NCBI GenBank assembly: GCA_028714255.1
Contig: JAQTMR010000002.1
Location: forward strand, 124,001 to 188,000
Reading direction: 5' to 3'
DNA: 64,000 nt
Source of the DNA: Phycisphaerae bacterium
Lineage (GTDB): Bacteria; Planctomycetota; Phycisphaerae; Sedimentisphaerales; Anaerobacaceae
Positions within the stretch are counted from its first letter, which is position 1. Each line of letters begins with the position of its first letter. A model generated the notes under the pieces. It saw only the letters and a list, made by a program, of their open reading frames with translations, ran no database searches and was not told the origin of the DNA. The position numbers and the translations under genes are program-made. Shown in pieces: positions 27,961 to 36,773 of the stretch.

Positions 27961-28083
27961 ATAATTTTTTCACCGCTGAGTTCGCAGAGAACGCTGAGTT
28001 TTTATTTTTATTAATCCTACATTTGACGAATTTATATTTAGCTGTTTCTCTGCGGGCTTTGCGTGCTCCGCGGTTAATCCTTT
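27961..28083. repeat. CACCGCTGAG...CGCAGAG type dispersed repeat between acsC and acsV
   Basis: The 126-bp gap holds caccgctgagttcgcagaga near one end and ctctgcgggctttgcgtgct near the other, roughly inverted versions of one motif. Similar strings (CACAGAGAGCACAGAG) are common dispersed repeats in planctomycete and deltaproteobacterial genomes. The identification is from memory and by eye. Confidence 0.5.
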
Positions 28084-28086
28084 ATT

Positions 28087-29421
28087 CTATTTCCAGACTT
28101 CTTTGAGGTATTTAGGCAGCATCGAACTTTCTCTTGGGCCGACCATAACTTCCCAATTAGTTGCTTCTTCGAGTTTACCGCTCATCACCGCAACATAACC
28201 TGGGATTATCAATTTACGGTGCTTGACGAGGTCCTGGACGTTGCATTTGGTCATGGCGTCTGCCACTATCTTTTCGTTCAGCTTGTCGCCGGAGTAAGCG
28301 GTCAAAACGGAAGTGCCTTCTGTATCGACGACGAGTATGTAGCTGGGTACACGACTTGCCTCGACGTCGGACTCGACGGTGTAATAAGTCAGCGAGAAGT
28401 TCGTAGTGAACAGCACGGGAGAGTTTTCATCGGGTTCGCCGACGGTATAGATTTTCGGCTCGACCTGGACAGGTTTCTGCGGGTCGGTGAATATATTCAT
28501 TACGGCTGTGGCGATGGGCAGAAAGACATACTGCTCGACGGTATCGAGCGCCACGACGCCGGAGTATTTGCAGGCCAGGCCTACAGCGGCGGCGGCCTGT
28601 TGGTCGGCGTCGCCGGCGACAAAGGAAATAGTCGGATAGCCTAACGGCCTGAATACTTTTTTGAGCGAGAGCACCCGCATCCGCGAGAGATTATATAATT
28701 TATCCCGGAGGGTCTCGGTCTGGAGATTGAGGACGATGTCTTCGATGCCGAGCGATTTGATTTTTTCTGTAAGGCCACAGAGGCTTTCGAGCGAATCGGC
28801 CTTTGCGACGATTGGGCATTTGTTTTCTTTGGCGATTTTTGCCATTTCCTGTGCGTTATCGTTCGTAGCATTGGCGATAAGCGGGACAAACTTTGCGGTT
28901 TTGGCGACCGCGGCGGCCATCGCCTGTGGTGAATCTGAAACAAGGATTAAGGCAAATGGGCTGGACTGTGCGGCTGTTTCCGCGGCGGCGGCGAAGGCGT
29001 CGGCCTGGCCGCTATCGTTAATAACCGCTATGGCGCCGGCTCCGATTCGAACTCCGACGCGCTCAAACCGCAGTGCGTTTATGGCTTTAATTCGATTTTG
29101 CAAATCCGGGCCTGTGAGTTTATCCGAGATTGTCGCAGCAAGGACGGTTGGGCTGTAGAATTTTTCTTCGTGCCGGAACATTACGGTTTCCTGACCAATC
29201 TGTACCTGATGGTCGCCGCTGCCGAAGACGACTTTTCGCATTGGAGGAGCCGCTGCGGCGGCGAGAGTATTTTTTGCTTCTTCAGAAACATCCGGGCAAC
29301 TATCCAGTTTGGCGCGTTTCTGCGCGAGCTGCATGGCAAAGGCCAGACAAGTGGGCATGCCGCATTTTTTGCAGTTAGTTTTCGGTAAGAGCTTGAAAAT
29401 TTCCAACCCTGTCAGCGCCAT
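28087..29421 (-). CDS. acsC: corrinoid iron-sulfur protein large subunit
   Basis: AcsC (CdhE, gamma subunit) carries the [4Fe-4S] cluster and, with AcsD, the corrinoid that shuttles methyl groups. The 444-aa product has the N-terminal cluster cysteines C17, C20, C25 and C42 (TNCKKCGMPTCLAFA then DSCPD). A TIM-barrel middle and a C-terminal cobalamin-binding-like domain (VESDVEASRVPSYILVVDTEG) follow. It is 78 bp downstream of acsB. Confidence 0.96.
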   Translation of the reverse strand: MALTGLEIFKLLPKTNCKKCGMPTCLAFAMQLAQKRAKLDSCPDVSEEAKNTLAAAAAPPMRKVVFGSGDHQVQIGQETVMFRHEEKFYSPTVLAATISDKLTGPDLQNRIKAINALRFERVGVRIGAGAIAVINDSGQADAFAAAAETAAQSSPFALILVSDSPQAMAAAVAKTAKFVPLIANATNDNAQEMAKIAKENKCPIVAKADSLESLCGLTEKIKSLGIEDIVLNLQTETLRDKLYNLSRMRVLSLKKVFRPLGYPTISFVAGDADQQAAAAVGLACKYSGVVALDTVEQYVFLPIATAVMNIFTDPQKPVQVEPKIYTVGEPDENSPVLFTTNFSLTYYTVESDVEASRVPSYILVVDTEGTSVLTAYSGDKLNEKIVADAMTKCNVQDLVKHRKLIIPGYVAVMSGKLEEATNWEVMVGPRESSMLPKYLKEVWK

Positions 29422-29499
29422 AATGTTTCCCTTACAAAATAATAACAGATAAACGACGAATAACTAATCATATATCCATCCATGGGTTTTGACCAGTCT

Positions 29500-31689
29500 T
29501 TAGAACATAGGTTCGAGTCCGGTCGCGGGATGGCCGGCCTTGGTAATAAATTCGAGGACCTGCTCTTCGGTAACGGCGGATGTCTCGTCGGCGATTTTGT
29601 CGAGGAAATCTCCTCCGCCAAGTCCGAGCTCGTCGGCCCTTTTTGCGAAAGCATCCCTGATTTCATTTTTGAGCACAGAAGGCATCCAGACGATTCGTTT
29701 GATACCGCCTTCGGCAGCGATAAATTTCCTTGAGCAGATGTAGTGCTTGGAATGTCCGATGAAGCCGGGCGTCTGGTTTCCGCCGCCGACGGTTCCGGCG
29801 AGGGTAGAGAATTTCATTCCGCAGGGAGTCATCTCGGGGAACTCTCTGTTGACGACCATTATTCCGCCTGTCGAAGGCAGGACGGCGGCGATACATTCGA
29901 AGCAGCCGCAGGAAGTCATCGGGTCGATAATCATACTGTACTGGCTCATTTGTGCGACGTTGCCGCCGCTGGCCTTTAAGACGAAATCGTTAATTTTGTC
30001 CCACTGTCCGACGGTCGGCTCGATTGATTTGCCTTTTGGAATGGGCTGATTTGCGCCGGCGGGGTTGATTTCATAAGCAGCCCGGCAATCGAGCCAGCTG
30101 TAAGCTCCGCACAAGCCGGGCCTTTCCGGCGAAATTATACACACGTGGTTCGGGGCGAAGCTCTGACAGAGGGTACATGAGTAAAAAGTTTCTATGTCCT
30201 CATCGACCATGCCTGCCAGTCGGGCATCACGGTCGGCGTAAACTTTGGACGCCTGCTCGCGCAGCTTCACGACGTCGGCTTCATCGCTGTATATTTTGAC
30301 CTGCACCTTGTCGAGGACGTTCGAATACTGCTCGTGATACATCGCGTGAAGAAGTTTTCCGATGTGTTCGAGTTTGAAGCCCGCCTTTGCGGCGTTTTTG
30401 CTGATTCTGATCCATATAGTATCGCGCTGGCCCATGTGCCACAGGCCCTGCGCTTCGTTCATAAAGGTATGAACCTGTCTTTCGAGGACAGGCTCGAAGT
30501 CGGCCTGCATTTTTCTTCCGGCGACTTCGACGATAATAGCCAGAGGCAATTTCCCGGCCTCTTCCACCGAATCAACGTCCGGGCCATAGACATCTATTTT
30601 TCCGTCTTCGACCTCTGCGACGTCGAGCATTCGAATCCATTCGAGTGCGGGCGTTCTCTGGCCGCCGAATTCGATTTGCATATCTTCTTTTCTAATACGT
30701 TCGCCTTCGAAGGCCGGGCTGTAAGAGACAGGGATGGGTACTTCGGAGATTTTTATTTTCAGGCCGCGAACTTCGATGGCTTTTTCCACTATTTTGTCGT
30801 GAGGGATATTGGAGACGACGTGCTCGTAGGTACATACGCCTGTGGGCAGAATCTGGGGGATGTCGGAATCTGCGATGACGGGGAAGCCGAAGTTGATTGC
30901 GCCTGCGGCGGCGGCGTACCATTCGTCAGTGACTTTGCCAAGCGCAAGGACGAAGGCGAAGACCCTGTTTTTATTGTATTGAAGATTTCGGGTGAAGTCG
31001 CCCGGCTGGACGCCGCCGAAGCTTAAGGCGGCCCTGCTGGCGAAGCCGAGGGCGTAAGCGGCTGCGGAAATGTCGCGGCCGAAGGGTACAAGACGGGTGT
31101 CCCAGCCTAACTCAACGCCGCCTTCGACTAACTGCTCGGCGAAAGAAGTTCCGTTATCGTTACCTGCCATAAAGACGTACAAGCTTCTTTCCTGGCATTT
31201 GCGGGCGATTGTGACGGCGGTTTCCACATCAGGGGCTGCACCGACAATGGCGGCAAAACCCGGAGCCGAGCCATCGACGAACTGAATGCCTCGTTCGCGG
31301 AGGATTATGTCATCTGCGGCGCCGAGCCAAATGCCATCGACGGGATTGGGGCCGATTAGATATTTGCAGGCTTCAATAATTTCCGCGGCGAAAAGTGTAG
31401 CCATGCCTGCATCGAGTGTCGGGCCGAGGTACGGCAGCCATAAATCGTCATCGACCAGCGGAGGCATGAGAGGTTTTATTTCTTCGGCCATTACGGTTTC
31501 GAAGTCGGCCAGTGTCTCTACGACCCGGCCGGTCATCGAATAGATAATTGGTATGTAATAGCCGGTGTTCGGGAACTCGACCTTGCAGTCTCTGCCTTTT
31601 TGCTCGATTGCTTTTACAAGTACATGCTCGGCATGTTTGACAATGTTATGAGCGCCGCGTATTGCTGCTGAAGCTATGATTTTCGACAT
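29500..31689 (-). CDS. acsB: acetyl-CoA synthase (CODH/ACS beta subunit)
   Basis: AcsB condenses CO, a methyl group and CoA into acetyl-CoA. The 729-aa length equals the bacterial enzyme. All six A-cluster cysteines are present at 505, 508, 517, 527, 594 and 596 (FYSCTLC, NHVCIIS, PGLCGAY, SCGCFEC), one off the classical Moorella numbering. The N-terminal CODH-contacting domain is therefore present, unlike archaeal CdhC. It is 23 bp downstream of acsA. Confidence 0.98.
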   Translation of the reverse strand: MSKIIASAAIRGAHNIVKHAEHVLVKAIEQKGRDCKVEFPNTGYYIPIIYSMTGRVVETLADFETVMAEEIKPLMPPLVDDDLWLPYLGPTLDAGMATLFAAEIIEACKYLIGPNPVDGIWLGAADDIILRERGIQFVDGSAPGFAAIVGAAPDVETAVTIARKCQERSLYVFMAGNDNGTSFAEQLVEGGVELGWDTRLVPFGRDISAAAYALGFASRAALSFGGVQPGDFTRNLQYNKNRVFAFVLALGKVTDEWYAAAAGAINFGFPVIADSDIPQILPTGVCTYEHVVSNIPHDKIVEKAIEVRGLKIKISEVPIPVSYSPAFEGERIRKEDMQIEFGGQRTPALEWIRMLDVAEVEDGKIDVYGPDVDSVEEAGKLPLAIIVEVAGRKMQADFEPVLERQVHTFMNEAQGLWHMGQRDTIWIRISKNAAKAGFKLEHIGKLLHAMYHEQYSNVLDKVQVKIYSDEADVVKLREQASKVYADRDARLAGMVDEDIETFYSCTLCQSFAPNHVCIISPERPGLCGAYSWLDCRAAYEINPAGANQPIPKGKSIEPTVGQWDKINDFVLKASGGNVAQMSQYSMIIDPMTSCGCFECIAAVLPSTGGIMVVNREFPEMTPCGMKFSTLAGTVGGGNQTPGFIGHSKHYICSRKFIAAEGGIKRIVWMPSVLKNEIRDAFAKRADELGLGGGDFLDKIADETSAVTEEQVLEFITKAGHPATGLEPMF

Positions 31690-31712
31690 TTACAAAGTCT
31701 CCTGTTTTCGAT

Positions 31713-33656
31713 TTATATCGCCAGTGCCCGGCGTTCTTCCATATCGTAAAGTTTGCGGTCCTTTTTGGTGTTTATTCCGAGTGCGTCACGTTTCGCCTCA
31801 ATGTGTTTAATCATTAATCTTGCTGCCTTGACGGGGTCCTTTTCGAAGGCCCATTTGCCGCCGAGTTCTTTTTCGATTTCGTCAGTTAAGTATTTCGTCA
31901 GTTTCTCGGCGCCGAGTACGGGCAGCGGTTCGCCGACAACGGTAAAGACTCCGGAAGCTACGAAATACATGCCGATTGAAACAGCTTTTTCGGACATCCA
32001 TTCCGGAGCTGCGCCTGCGACGGGTAAATCGGAGATGTCATCGCCGAGTCCGCCTTCGGCGACGATGTTTGCGAGGATTGTGAGAATCCTGCTGTTATCT
32101 ACGCAGGAGCCGACGTGCAGTACGGGCGGGATGCCTAAAGTTTCGCAAATTTCACGCAGGCCCTGGCCGCAGTATTTTTCGGCGGCTTCGGGCCTCATCA
32201 GGCCGGCCTTGCCCGCGGCCATCGCACCGCAGCCGGTGCTGACGACTAAGACATCATTTTTGATAAGCTCTTTTATCATTTCAATGTGGCAGTAATCGTG
32301 CATCTGCTTCGGATTGTTGCAGCCGACGACGCCTGCTGCGCCTCGCAGGCGTCCGGAGATGATAGCGTCGTTTAATGGACGGTAGCTCCGGCGGAAGCTG
32401 CCGCCGAGGGCGTAGTAAATATTTTCAGTTGTGAAGCCTGCGATGCCGCGTTCGGTGATTTTGGGAATCTTGATTTCGCTTTTTCTGTTGGTGAAATTTT
32501 CGATAGCGGTTTTGATTATTTGCCGGGCTATCTGAACAGCTTTATCTTCACGAAACTCGATGTGTTCGGCGCCGACTATTTTGCATTTCGGCGAGGTCGT
32601 GATTAGCTTGGTGTGGAAGCAACTGCACAGAGAGCTTAGGGCAGGCATAATACACTGCACATCCACGAGCATTACGTCAACTGCTCCGGTCATTATGGCC
32701 AGTTCCTGCTGGAGGAAGTTGCCCGCGACGGGGATGCCGTGACGCATTAATATTTCGTTTGCGGTGCAGCAGATACCTGCGATGTTGATTCCGTCGGCGC
32801 CTTTTTCTTTTGCGAACTTTAGCAGTTCAGATTCCTGTGATACTGCAACAACGATATCGGAAAGAGTCGGTTCGTGGCCATGCACGATTATATTGACCTT
32901 CTTTTTGTCGAGTACGCCGAGGTTTGCACCGAAGCGAATTGGCTGGGGACTACCAAATAAAATATCGGAAAGCTCGGTTGCGATAAGTGAGCCGCCCCAT
33001 CCGTCAGCCAGACTGCATCGCACGCCCTGCTTGATTAGATTTTTGTAATCCGAGCCGACGCCCATATGTGTCGTGTGCATAATCTCAACGACTTCGCGGT
33101 CTATGGAACGAGGTGTTACGCCGAGCTGGTTCCAGAGTTTTTGTCTTGTCTTCGGTGCGTAAGCGGCGGCGGTGGCTAAAGCGCCATCCTGCCTGCCGAA
33201 TTCGTTCATTACTACATCGGAGAGGTCTTTGGCGATTTCCTTTATAGACCGGCCTTTGGTATTAATGCCGTACCTTGTTGCGACTGCTTTAAGTTTGTTT
33301 TCGTCTTTTATCATATAGTCGCAGGATTCGCTTTCGACGACCATCTTGAATGTATGTGCGATGTCACGGCCATGGTCGGAATGTGCGGCTGCACCCGCGG
33401 CAATCATTCGCAGCATATTTCTGGCGGCAATCGTGTCGGCGTCTGCGCCGCATATGCCGGTCTGCGGGCCTTCACCGAACGGGTCAACCCTGCATGGTCC
33501 CATCGAGCAGTTCCTACAGCAGATACCGAGTTTGCCGAAGCCGCACTGGGGCTGCTGTTGTTCGAGTCTTTCCCATGCGTTTTCTATGCCTGCGTCGGCC
33601 ATATGTTTAAGCATTTCCTGAGATGCTTTATCGATGCTGCGTTCTTTCGGTTCCAT
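31713..33656 (-). CDS. acsA: anaerobic carbon monoxide dehydrogenase catalytic subunit
   Basis: AcsA/CooS interconverts CO2 and CO at a Ni-Fe-S C-cluster and feeds CO to AcsB. The 647-aa protein has the N-terminal B/D-cluster cysteines at 38, 46, 47, 50, 55 and 69 (CGFGKLGICCRNCSMGPC, GICG). C-cluster ligand motifs follow (VHGHEPTLSD, GICCTANEIL, DVQCIMP, STGCGAMAAG, LHVGSCVDNSR). It is followed closely by acsB, showing it belongs to the acetyl-CoA pathway and is not a stand-alone CODH. Confidence 0.98.
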   Translation of the reverse strand: MEPKERSIDKASQEMLKHMADAGIENAWERLEQQQPQCGFGKLGICCRNCSMGPCRVDPFGEGPQTGICGADADTIAARNMLRMIAAGAAAHSDHGRDIAHTFKMVVESESCDYMIKDENKLKAVATRYGINTKGRSIKEIAKDLSDVVMNEFGRQDGALATAAAYAPKTRQKLWNQLGVTPRSIDREVVEIMHTTHMGVGSDYKNLIKQGVRCSLADGWGGSLIATELSDILFGSPQPIRFGANLGVLDKKKVNIIVHGHEPTLSDIVVAVSQESELLKFAKEKGADGINIAGICCTANEILMRHGIPVAGNFLQQELAIMTGAVDVMLVDVQCIMPALSSLCSCFHTKLITTSPKCKIVGAEHIEFREDKAVQIARQIIKTAIENFTNRKSEIKIPKITERGIAGFTTENIYYALGGSFRRSYRPLNDAIISGRLRGAAGVVGCNNPKQMHDYCHIEMIKELIKNDVLVVSTGCGAMAAGKAGLMRPEAAEKYCGQGLREICETLGIPPVLHVGSCVDNSRILTILANIVAEGGLGDDISDLPVAGAAPEWMSEKAVSIGMYFVASGVFTVVGEPLPVLGAEKLTKYLTDEIEKELGGKWAFEKDPVKAARLMIKHIEAKRDALGINTKKDRKLYDMEERRALAI

Positions 33657-33699
33657 ATACTACCTCGCTTTACTAATTACGTTCAGATAAACAATTACT

Positions 33700-33771
33700 G
33701 TCACTCCTGCGCAAGCAGGAGTCCAGAAGCTTCTGATAGAATAACTGGATTCCCGCTTTCGCGGGAATGAC
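33700..33771. repeat. 72-bp palindromic MITE-like element
   Basis: Two small perfect hairpins, ACTCCTGC-gcaa-GCAGGAGT (33703-33722) and ATTCCCGC-tttc-GCGGGAAT (33749-33768), sit head to head. The two 27-bp halves are imperfect inverted repeats of each other, bounded by GTCA and TGAC. This structure is typical of short non-autonomous repeats widespread in bacteria. It lies between the oxidoreductase and acsA genes, inside the presumed operon. Confidence 0.8.
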
Positions 33772-33815
33772 ATTTTTGTTTATAAAACAATGTTTCATTA
33801 AATATCCAAAAGTTA

Positions 33816-35183
33816 CTAATTCATATTTTTTTCTGCCATCGCTAAAACCTGTTCTGCTCCTGTGGTTTCAACGACGACGGCTGATTTTTGAGCGTGCACT
33901 AACGCCTCGGCAAATTTCGCACGGGGCGAATTGAATCTTTGCAGAAATTCTTTTCTGTCTTCTGATTCTAATACAGCCTTGTATAGCTGCCAGGCGAACT
34001 GTGAGCCGTGCTTTTTAGCCACGAGTTGGGCGCCAACAATTTTATCATCGGGGTCAGTTAGGATTTTCGCGGCCTCGAACGAATTCGCTGCCGAATTTTT
34101 TATAGATGATTTCGGGACGTTTAAATCGTGTATCTTTACTTTCAAACCAACTTCCTTTGCGGTGGTGGTGCTATGTCCAATACTGAAAATCTGCAAGCCC
34201 AGAATATCATCGGCCTGGGCACGCAGGAATCCTTTAGATTGCTGATTTGCACCGGCTGCGTTTGCGCCGGCGATTTTGCCGGCAAAGGCACCGATGCTTC
34301 CTACAGGAGAATAAACAAAACTGCCCGTATCCATATCGGGACTTTCCGCACAGTCGCCCGCGGCGTATATATCTCTTGCCGAGGTTTCCATACGGCTATC
34401 TACTTTGATTGCGCCGGTCGAGCCGAGTTCGATTCCGCATTTTTCCGCGAGCGCAACATTTGGTTTCATGCCCGTGCCTATTACGACAAGGTCGGCGGCG
34501 ATTTTGGCGCACTTGTGAACGACATATTCGACTTGGTCGGCTCCGCCGATTTCAGATATTGTTTCGTCGGGGAGCATTTTTAATCCCTGCTGCTCGAACT
34601 TCGCAGTGAGGATGTCTGAAATATCCGGCTCAAGCAGTTTTCTAAGAATCCTCGAACGGACGTTGAAGTAAACATCGAGGCCTTTGTGCATCAGGGCCTC
34701 GGCGATTTCGAGAGCGATAAAGCCTGCGCCAATTACCACGGCTGATTTTGCGTTCTTCGCGGCCTCTATGATTTCAACGGCGGCTTCGTAAGTGGTAAAT
34801 GTGCAAACGCCCTTTTTATCAGAGCCTTTGATTTTCGGAATCAAGGGAGTAGCACCGGCGGCTAAAACTACCACGTCGTAAGGCAGTTTCTCTTCTTTGC
34901 CTGCGGATAGAATAGAGATTGTTTTGTTTTTCGGGTCGATGTTTGTGACTTCAGCGGGGCAAATCATTTTAATATTATGTTTAGCCAGCGTTTCCTGTGA
35001 GAAGATTTTCGCCCCGGCGGGTTCTGTTATGAAGCCTGCGATAAGCGCAGGGATTGCGGGTCTGCGGTAAGGGACGCGGTCGCCCGTTACTGCCGTTACC
35101 TCTGCGCCGCCGTCCTGTTTAGCTGCGGAAATCGCGGCCATCATCCCTGCGGCACTGGCACCAATTACAACAATCCTTTTCAC
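33816..35183 (-). CDS. CODH-associated FAD/NAD(P)-dependent oxidoreductase
   Basis: A 455-aa pyridine-nucleotide-disulfide-type flavoprotein. It has FAD-binding VVIGASAAGMMAAI at the N-terminus, a second Rossmann motif VVIGAGFIALEIAEAL for NAD(P), IYAAGDCAES, and a C-terminal dimerisation region. A CooF-like ferredoxin gene lies 3 bp upstream and CODH downstream. In other CO-oxidisers a ferredoxin plus such an oxidoreductase passes electrons between CODH and NAD(P)H, the likely role here. The usual redox Cys near residue 42 of NADH oxidases is not evident (RRPAIPALI). Translation starts with GTG. Confidence 0.88.
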   Translation of the reverse strand: MKRIVVIGASAAGMMAAISAAKQDGGAEVTAVTGDRVPYRRPAIPALIAGFITEPAGAKIFSQETLAKHNIKMICPAEVTNIDPKNKTISILSAGKEEKLPYDVVVLAAGATPLIPKIKGSDKKGVCTFTTYEAAVEIIEAAKNAKSAVVIGAGFIALEIAEALMHKGLDVYFNVRSRILRKLLEPDISDILTAKFEQQGLKMLPDETISEIGGADQVEYVVHKCAKIAADLVVIGTGMKPNVALAEKCGIELGSTGAIKVDSRMETSARDIYAAGDCAESPDMDTGSFVYSPVGSIGAFAGKIAGANAAGANQQSKGFLRAQADDILGLQIFSIGHSTTTAKEVGLKVKIHDLNVPKSSIKNSAANSFEAAKILTDPDDKIVGAQLVAKKHGSQFAWQLYKAVLESEDRKEFLQRFNSPRAKFAEALVHAQKSAVVVETTGAEQVLAMAEKNMN

Positions 35184-35186
35184 CGG

Positions 35187-35735
35187 TTATTTTCCCCCGC
35201 GCCCAGCATCCCTTGCGGGGCTTTTCTTTTTGATTTCTTCGGCAAGCTGTTTTGACGCCGCTGCGCGTTTCGGCTTTGTTAATTCTTTGAATGATACGAG
35301 TTTCATTGCTTTTGTAGGGCAGGCCTCGATGCAGGCGGGCTGCTGTCCGTCTTCCAATCGCTGCCAGCACATATCGCATTTAATAATCGCCCGTCCCTCC
35401 GGCCCGATTTGCAAAACGCCGAAAGGGCAGATGAGCATACATAGCTTGCACCCGATACATAAATCCTGATTAACTGTAACGGGGCTTTGTTCGTTCAGCC
35501 TTTGAATCGCTCCGGTGGGACAAATCTCGACGCAGAGCGGAGCTTCGCAATGCCGGCATTGAATCGGAACGGCAAATTCGTCTGCGCTTTCTACGGTAAC
35601 CATCCGTAAAGGCTTCGGCGATTCGGCGACAGCTTCTTCGAGCACTTTCGATTTCGAATGCGCGACGGCGCATGCCAGCTCACAGCTTTTGCAAGCGAGG
35701 CACTTTTCGATATTTACTACAATGGTTTTATCCAC
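35187..35735 (-). CDS. CooF-like four-cluster ferredoxin
   Basis: The product has four [4Fe-4S]-type cysteine groups: CLACKSCELACAVAHS, CRHCEAPLCVEICPTGAI, CIGCKLCMLICPFGVL, and CDMCW with CIEACPTKAM. This is the HycB/CooF electron-transfer family that partners CODH. I prefer a GTG start at 35735 (182 aa) because GGAG lies 7 nt upstream; an ATG at 35762 would add nine residues without a ribosome-binding site. It is the first gene of the acs operon and overlaps functionally with the flavoprotein 3 bp downstream. Confidence 0.9.
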   Translation of the reverse strand: MDKTIVVNIEKCLACKSCELACAVAHSKSKVLEEAVAESPKPLRMVTVESADEFAVPIQCRHCEAPLCVEICPTGAIQRLNEQSPVTVNQDLCIGCKLCMLICPFGVLQIGPEGRAIIKCDMCWQRLEDGQQPACIEACPTKAMKLVSFKELTKPKRAAASKQLAEEIKKKSPARDAGRGGK

Positions 35736-35762
35736 AGTTTTTCTCCAATCGGGCTGCGGCAA

Positions 35763-36162
35763 GGGCTTTGCCCCAGGAACAATTAAACAAAAAACCCACC
35801 TCTATCAGGGTGAAAAAAGCGATAATTCCTGATACGCTCCTGCCAAAATGCCGTCTTGCCTATAAATACGCTTCTTACGGAGAGGAGTTCTTTGTTTCCT
35901 GCACCCCACTGCTTCGCTTTGCGAAGCAAAGCGTGGGGGCGGGTCTGCCAGTATTTAAGATAAAAGACGAATTATATTCGATATTTCGAGAAGTTGCATA
36001 GTATTTTCTGTTTTTGGCTTTTTTGGTCGTAATTTGGCGTAAAGAGCGCTGTTTAAGGGGCAAAGCCGGAGAGTTGTTGCATAAATAAATCGCTTTCTAT
36101 ATTATGAAATTTTTAGAGATTTAATTGTCAGCAATCACAAATTTAACAAGGCACGTAAAAAA
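35763..36162. other. 400-bp divergent intergenic region with a perfect hairpin
   Basis: This gap separates the acs operon from the divergent DUF3786-cooC pair and should hold both promoters. A hairpin at 35903-35937 pairs CCCCAC with GTGGGG around an inner TGCTTCGC-ttt-GCGAAGCA stem, likely another dispersed repeat. On the minus strand, CACC/GGTG followed by six Ts (near 35790-35815) lies in the acs leader and might be an attenuator. For the plus strand, TATTAT at 36100-36105 with TTGCAT 17 bp upstream is a possible promoter. Confidence 0.45.
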
Positions 36163-36750
36163 ATGGCAAACGACGGACTTTGGCAGCAGGTTCTAAAGCT
36201 CAATGGGCAGGAAACGGCCCAACGGGCGAAGTGCCGGTATTTATCCGATTCGCAGAGTTATATCATAACGCTGCTGAACCGCGAATATACGGTTGAACTG
36301 TCGGAGAAAAAGATACCGAATGCGGGATTTGCCGAGGAGCTTAGTATTCTTACTTGCCTGATAAATTCCAAAGATTTGCCGGTCGCTAACAAGTTAAAGA
36401 CGGCTCATCAGCTTCCGGAAGGGCAATTTTTTTTCAGAGGGCATCACAAGTTGGCTACTGAAAAATTAGAAGAGGCCTTCGGGCAATTTCCTGAAAGGCT
36501 GTATGATATTATGGATAAATTCGGTGGTATAAGGCGCGAATTCGGCGACGCCTCTATCGAATTATATGTTCTGCCTCGTGTTCCTCTGACAATAGTAATT
36601 TGGCGAGGCGATGAGGAATTCGGCGCGCGGGCGTCAGTTTTGTTCGACGAGACCGCGGCCGAGCAAATGCCGCTCGATGCGTTATGGGTGTCGGCGAATC
36701 TGGCGATTAAGACATTGGCAAAAGAAGTAACCAGTGAAAAACACGGTTAG
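36163..36750 (+). CDS. DUF3786 domain protein
   Basis: A 195-aa soluble protein whose pattern (LILTCLINSKDLPVANK-like core, LPEGQFFFRGHH, FGDASIELYVLPRVPLTIVIWRGDEEFGARASVLFDE split across the C-terminal half) I recognise as DUF3786. Members are found in anaerobes, often near corrinoid or CODH/ACS genes, without a known function. It is 23 bp upstream of the second CooC-type ATPase and faces away from the acs operon. A role in maturing or protecting the Wood-Ljungdahl enzymes is an inference. Confidence 0.7.
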   Translation: MANDGLWQQVLKLNGQETAQRAKCRYLSDSQSYIITLLNREYTVELSEKKIPNAGFAEELSILTCLINSKDLPVANKLKTAHQLPEGQFFFRGHHKLATEKLEEAFGQFPERLYDIMDKFGGIRREFGDASIELYVLPRVPLTIVIWRGDEEFGARASVLFDETAAEQMPLDALWVSANLAIKTLAKEVTSEKHG

Positions 36751-36773
36751 TAATACTGTAAAGGGCGATATCG

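Noticed and set aside
33676..33776. Possible CRISPR-like repeat near 33.7 kb
   Set aside because: Only one pair of inverted hairpins is present, with no regularly spaced direct repeats. It is a MITE-like palindrome.
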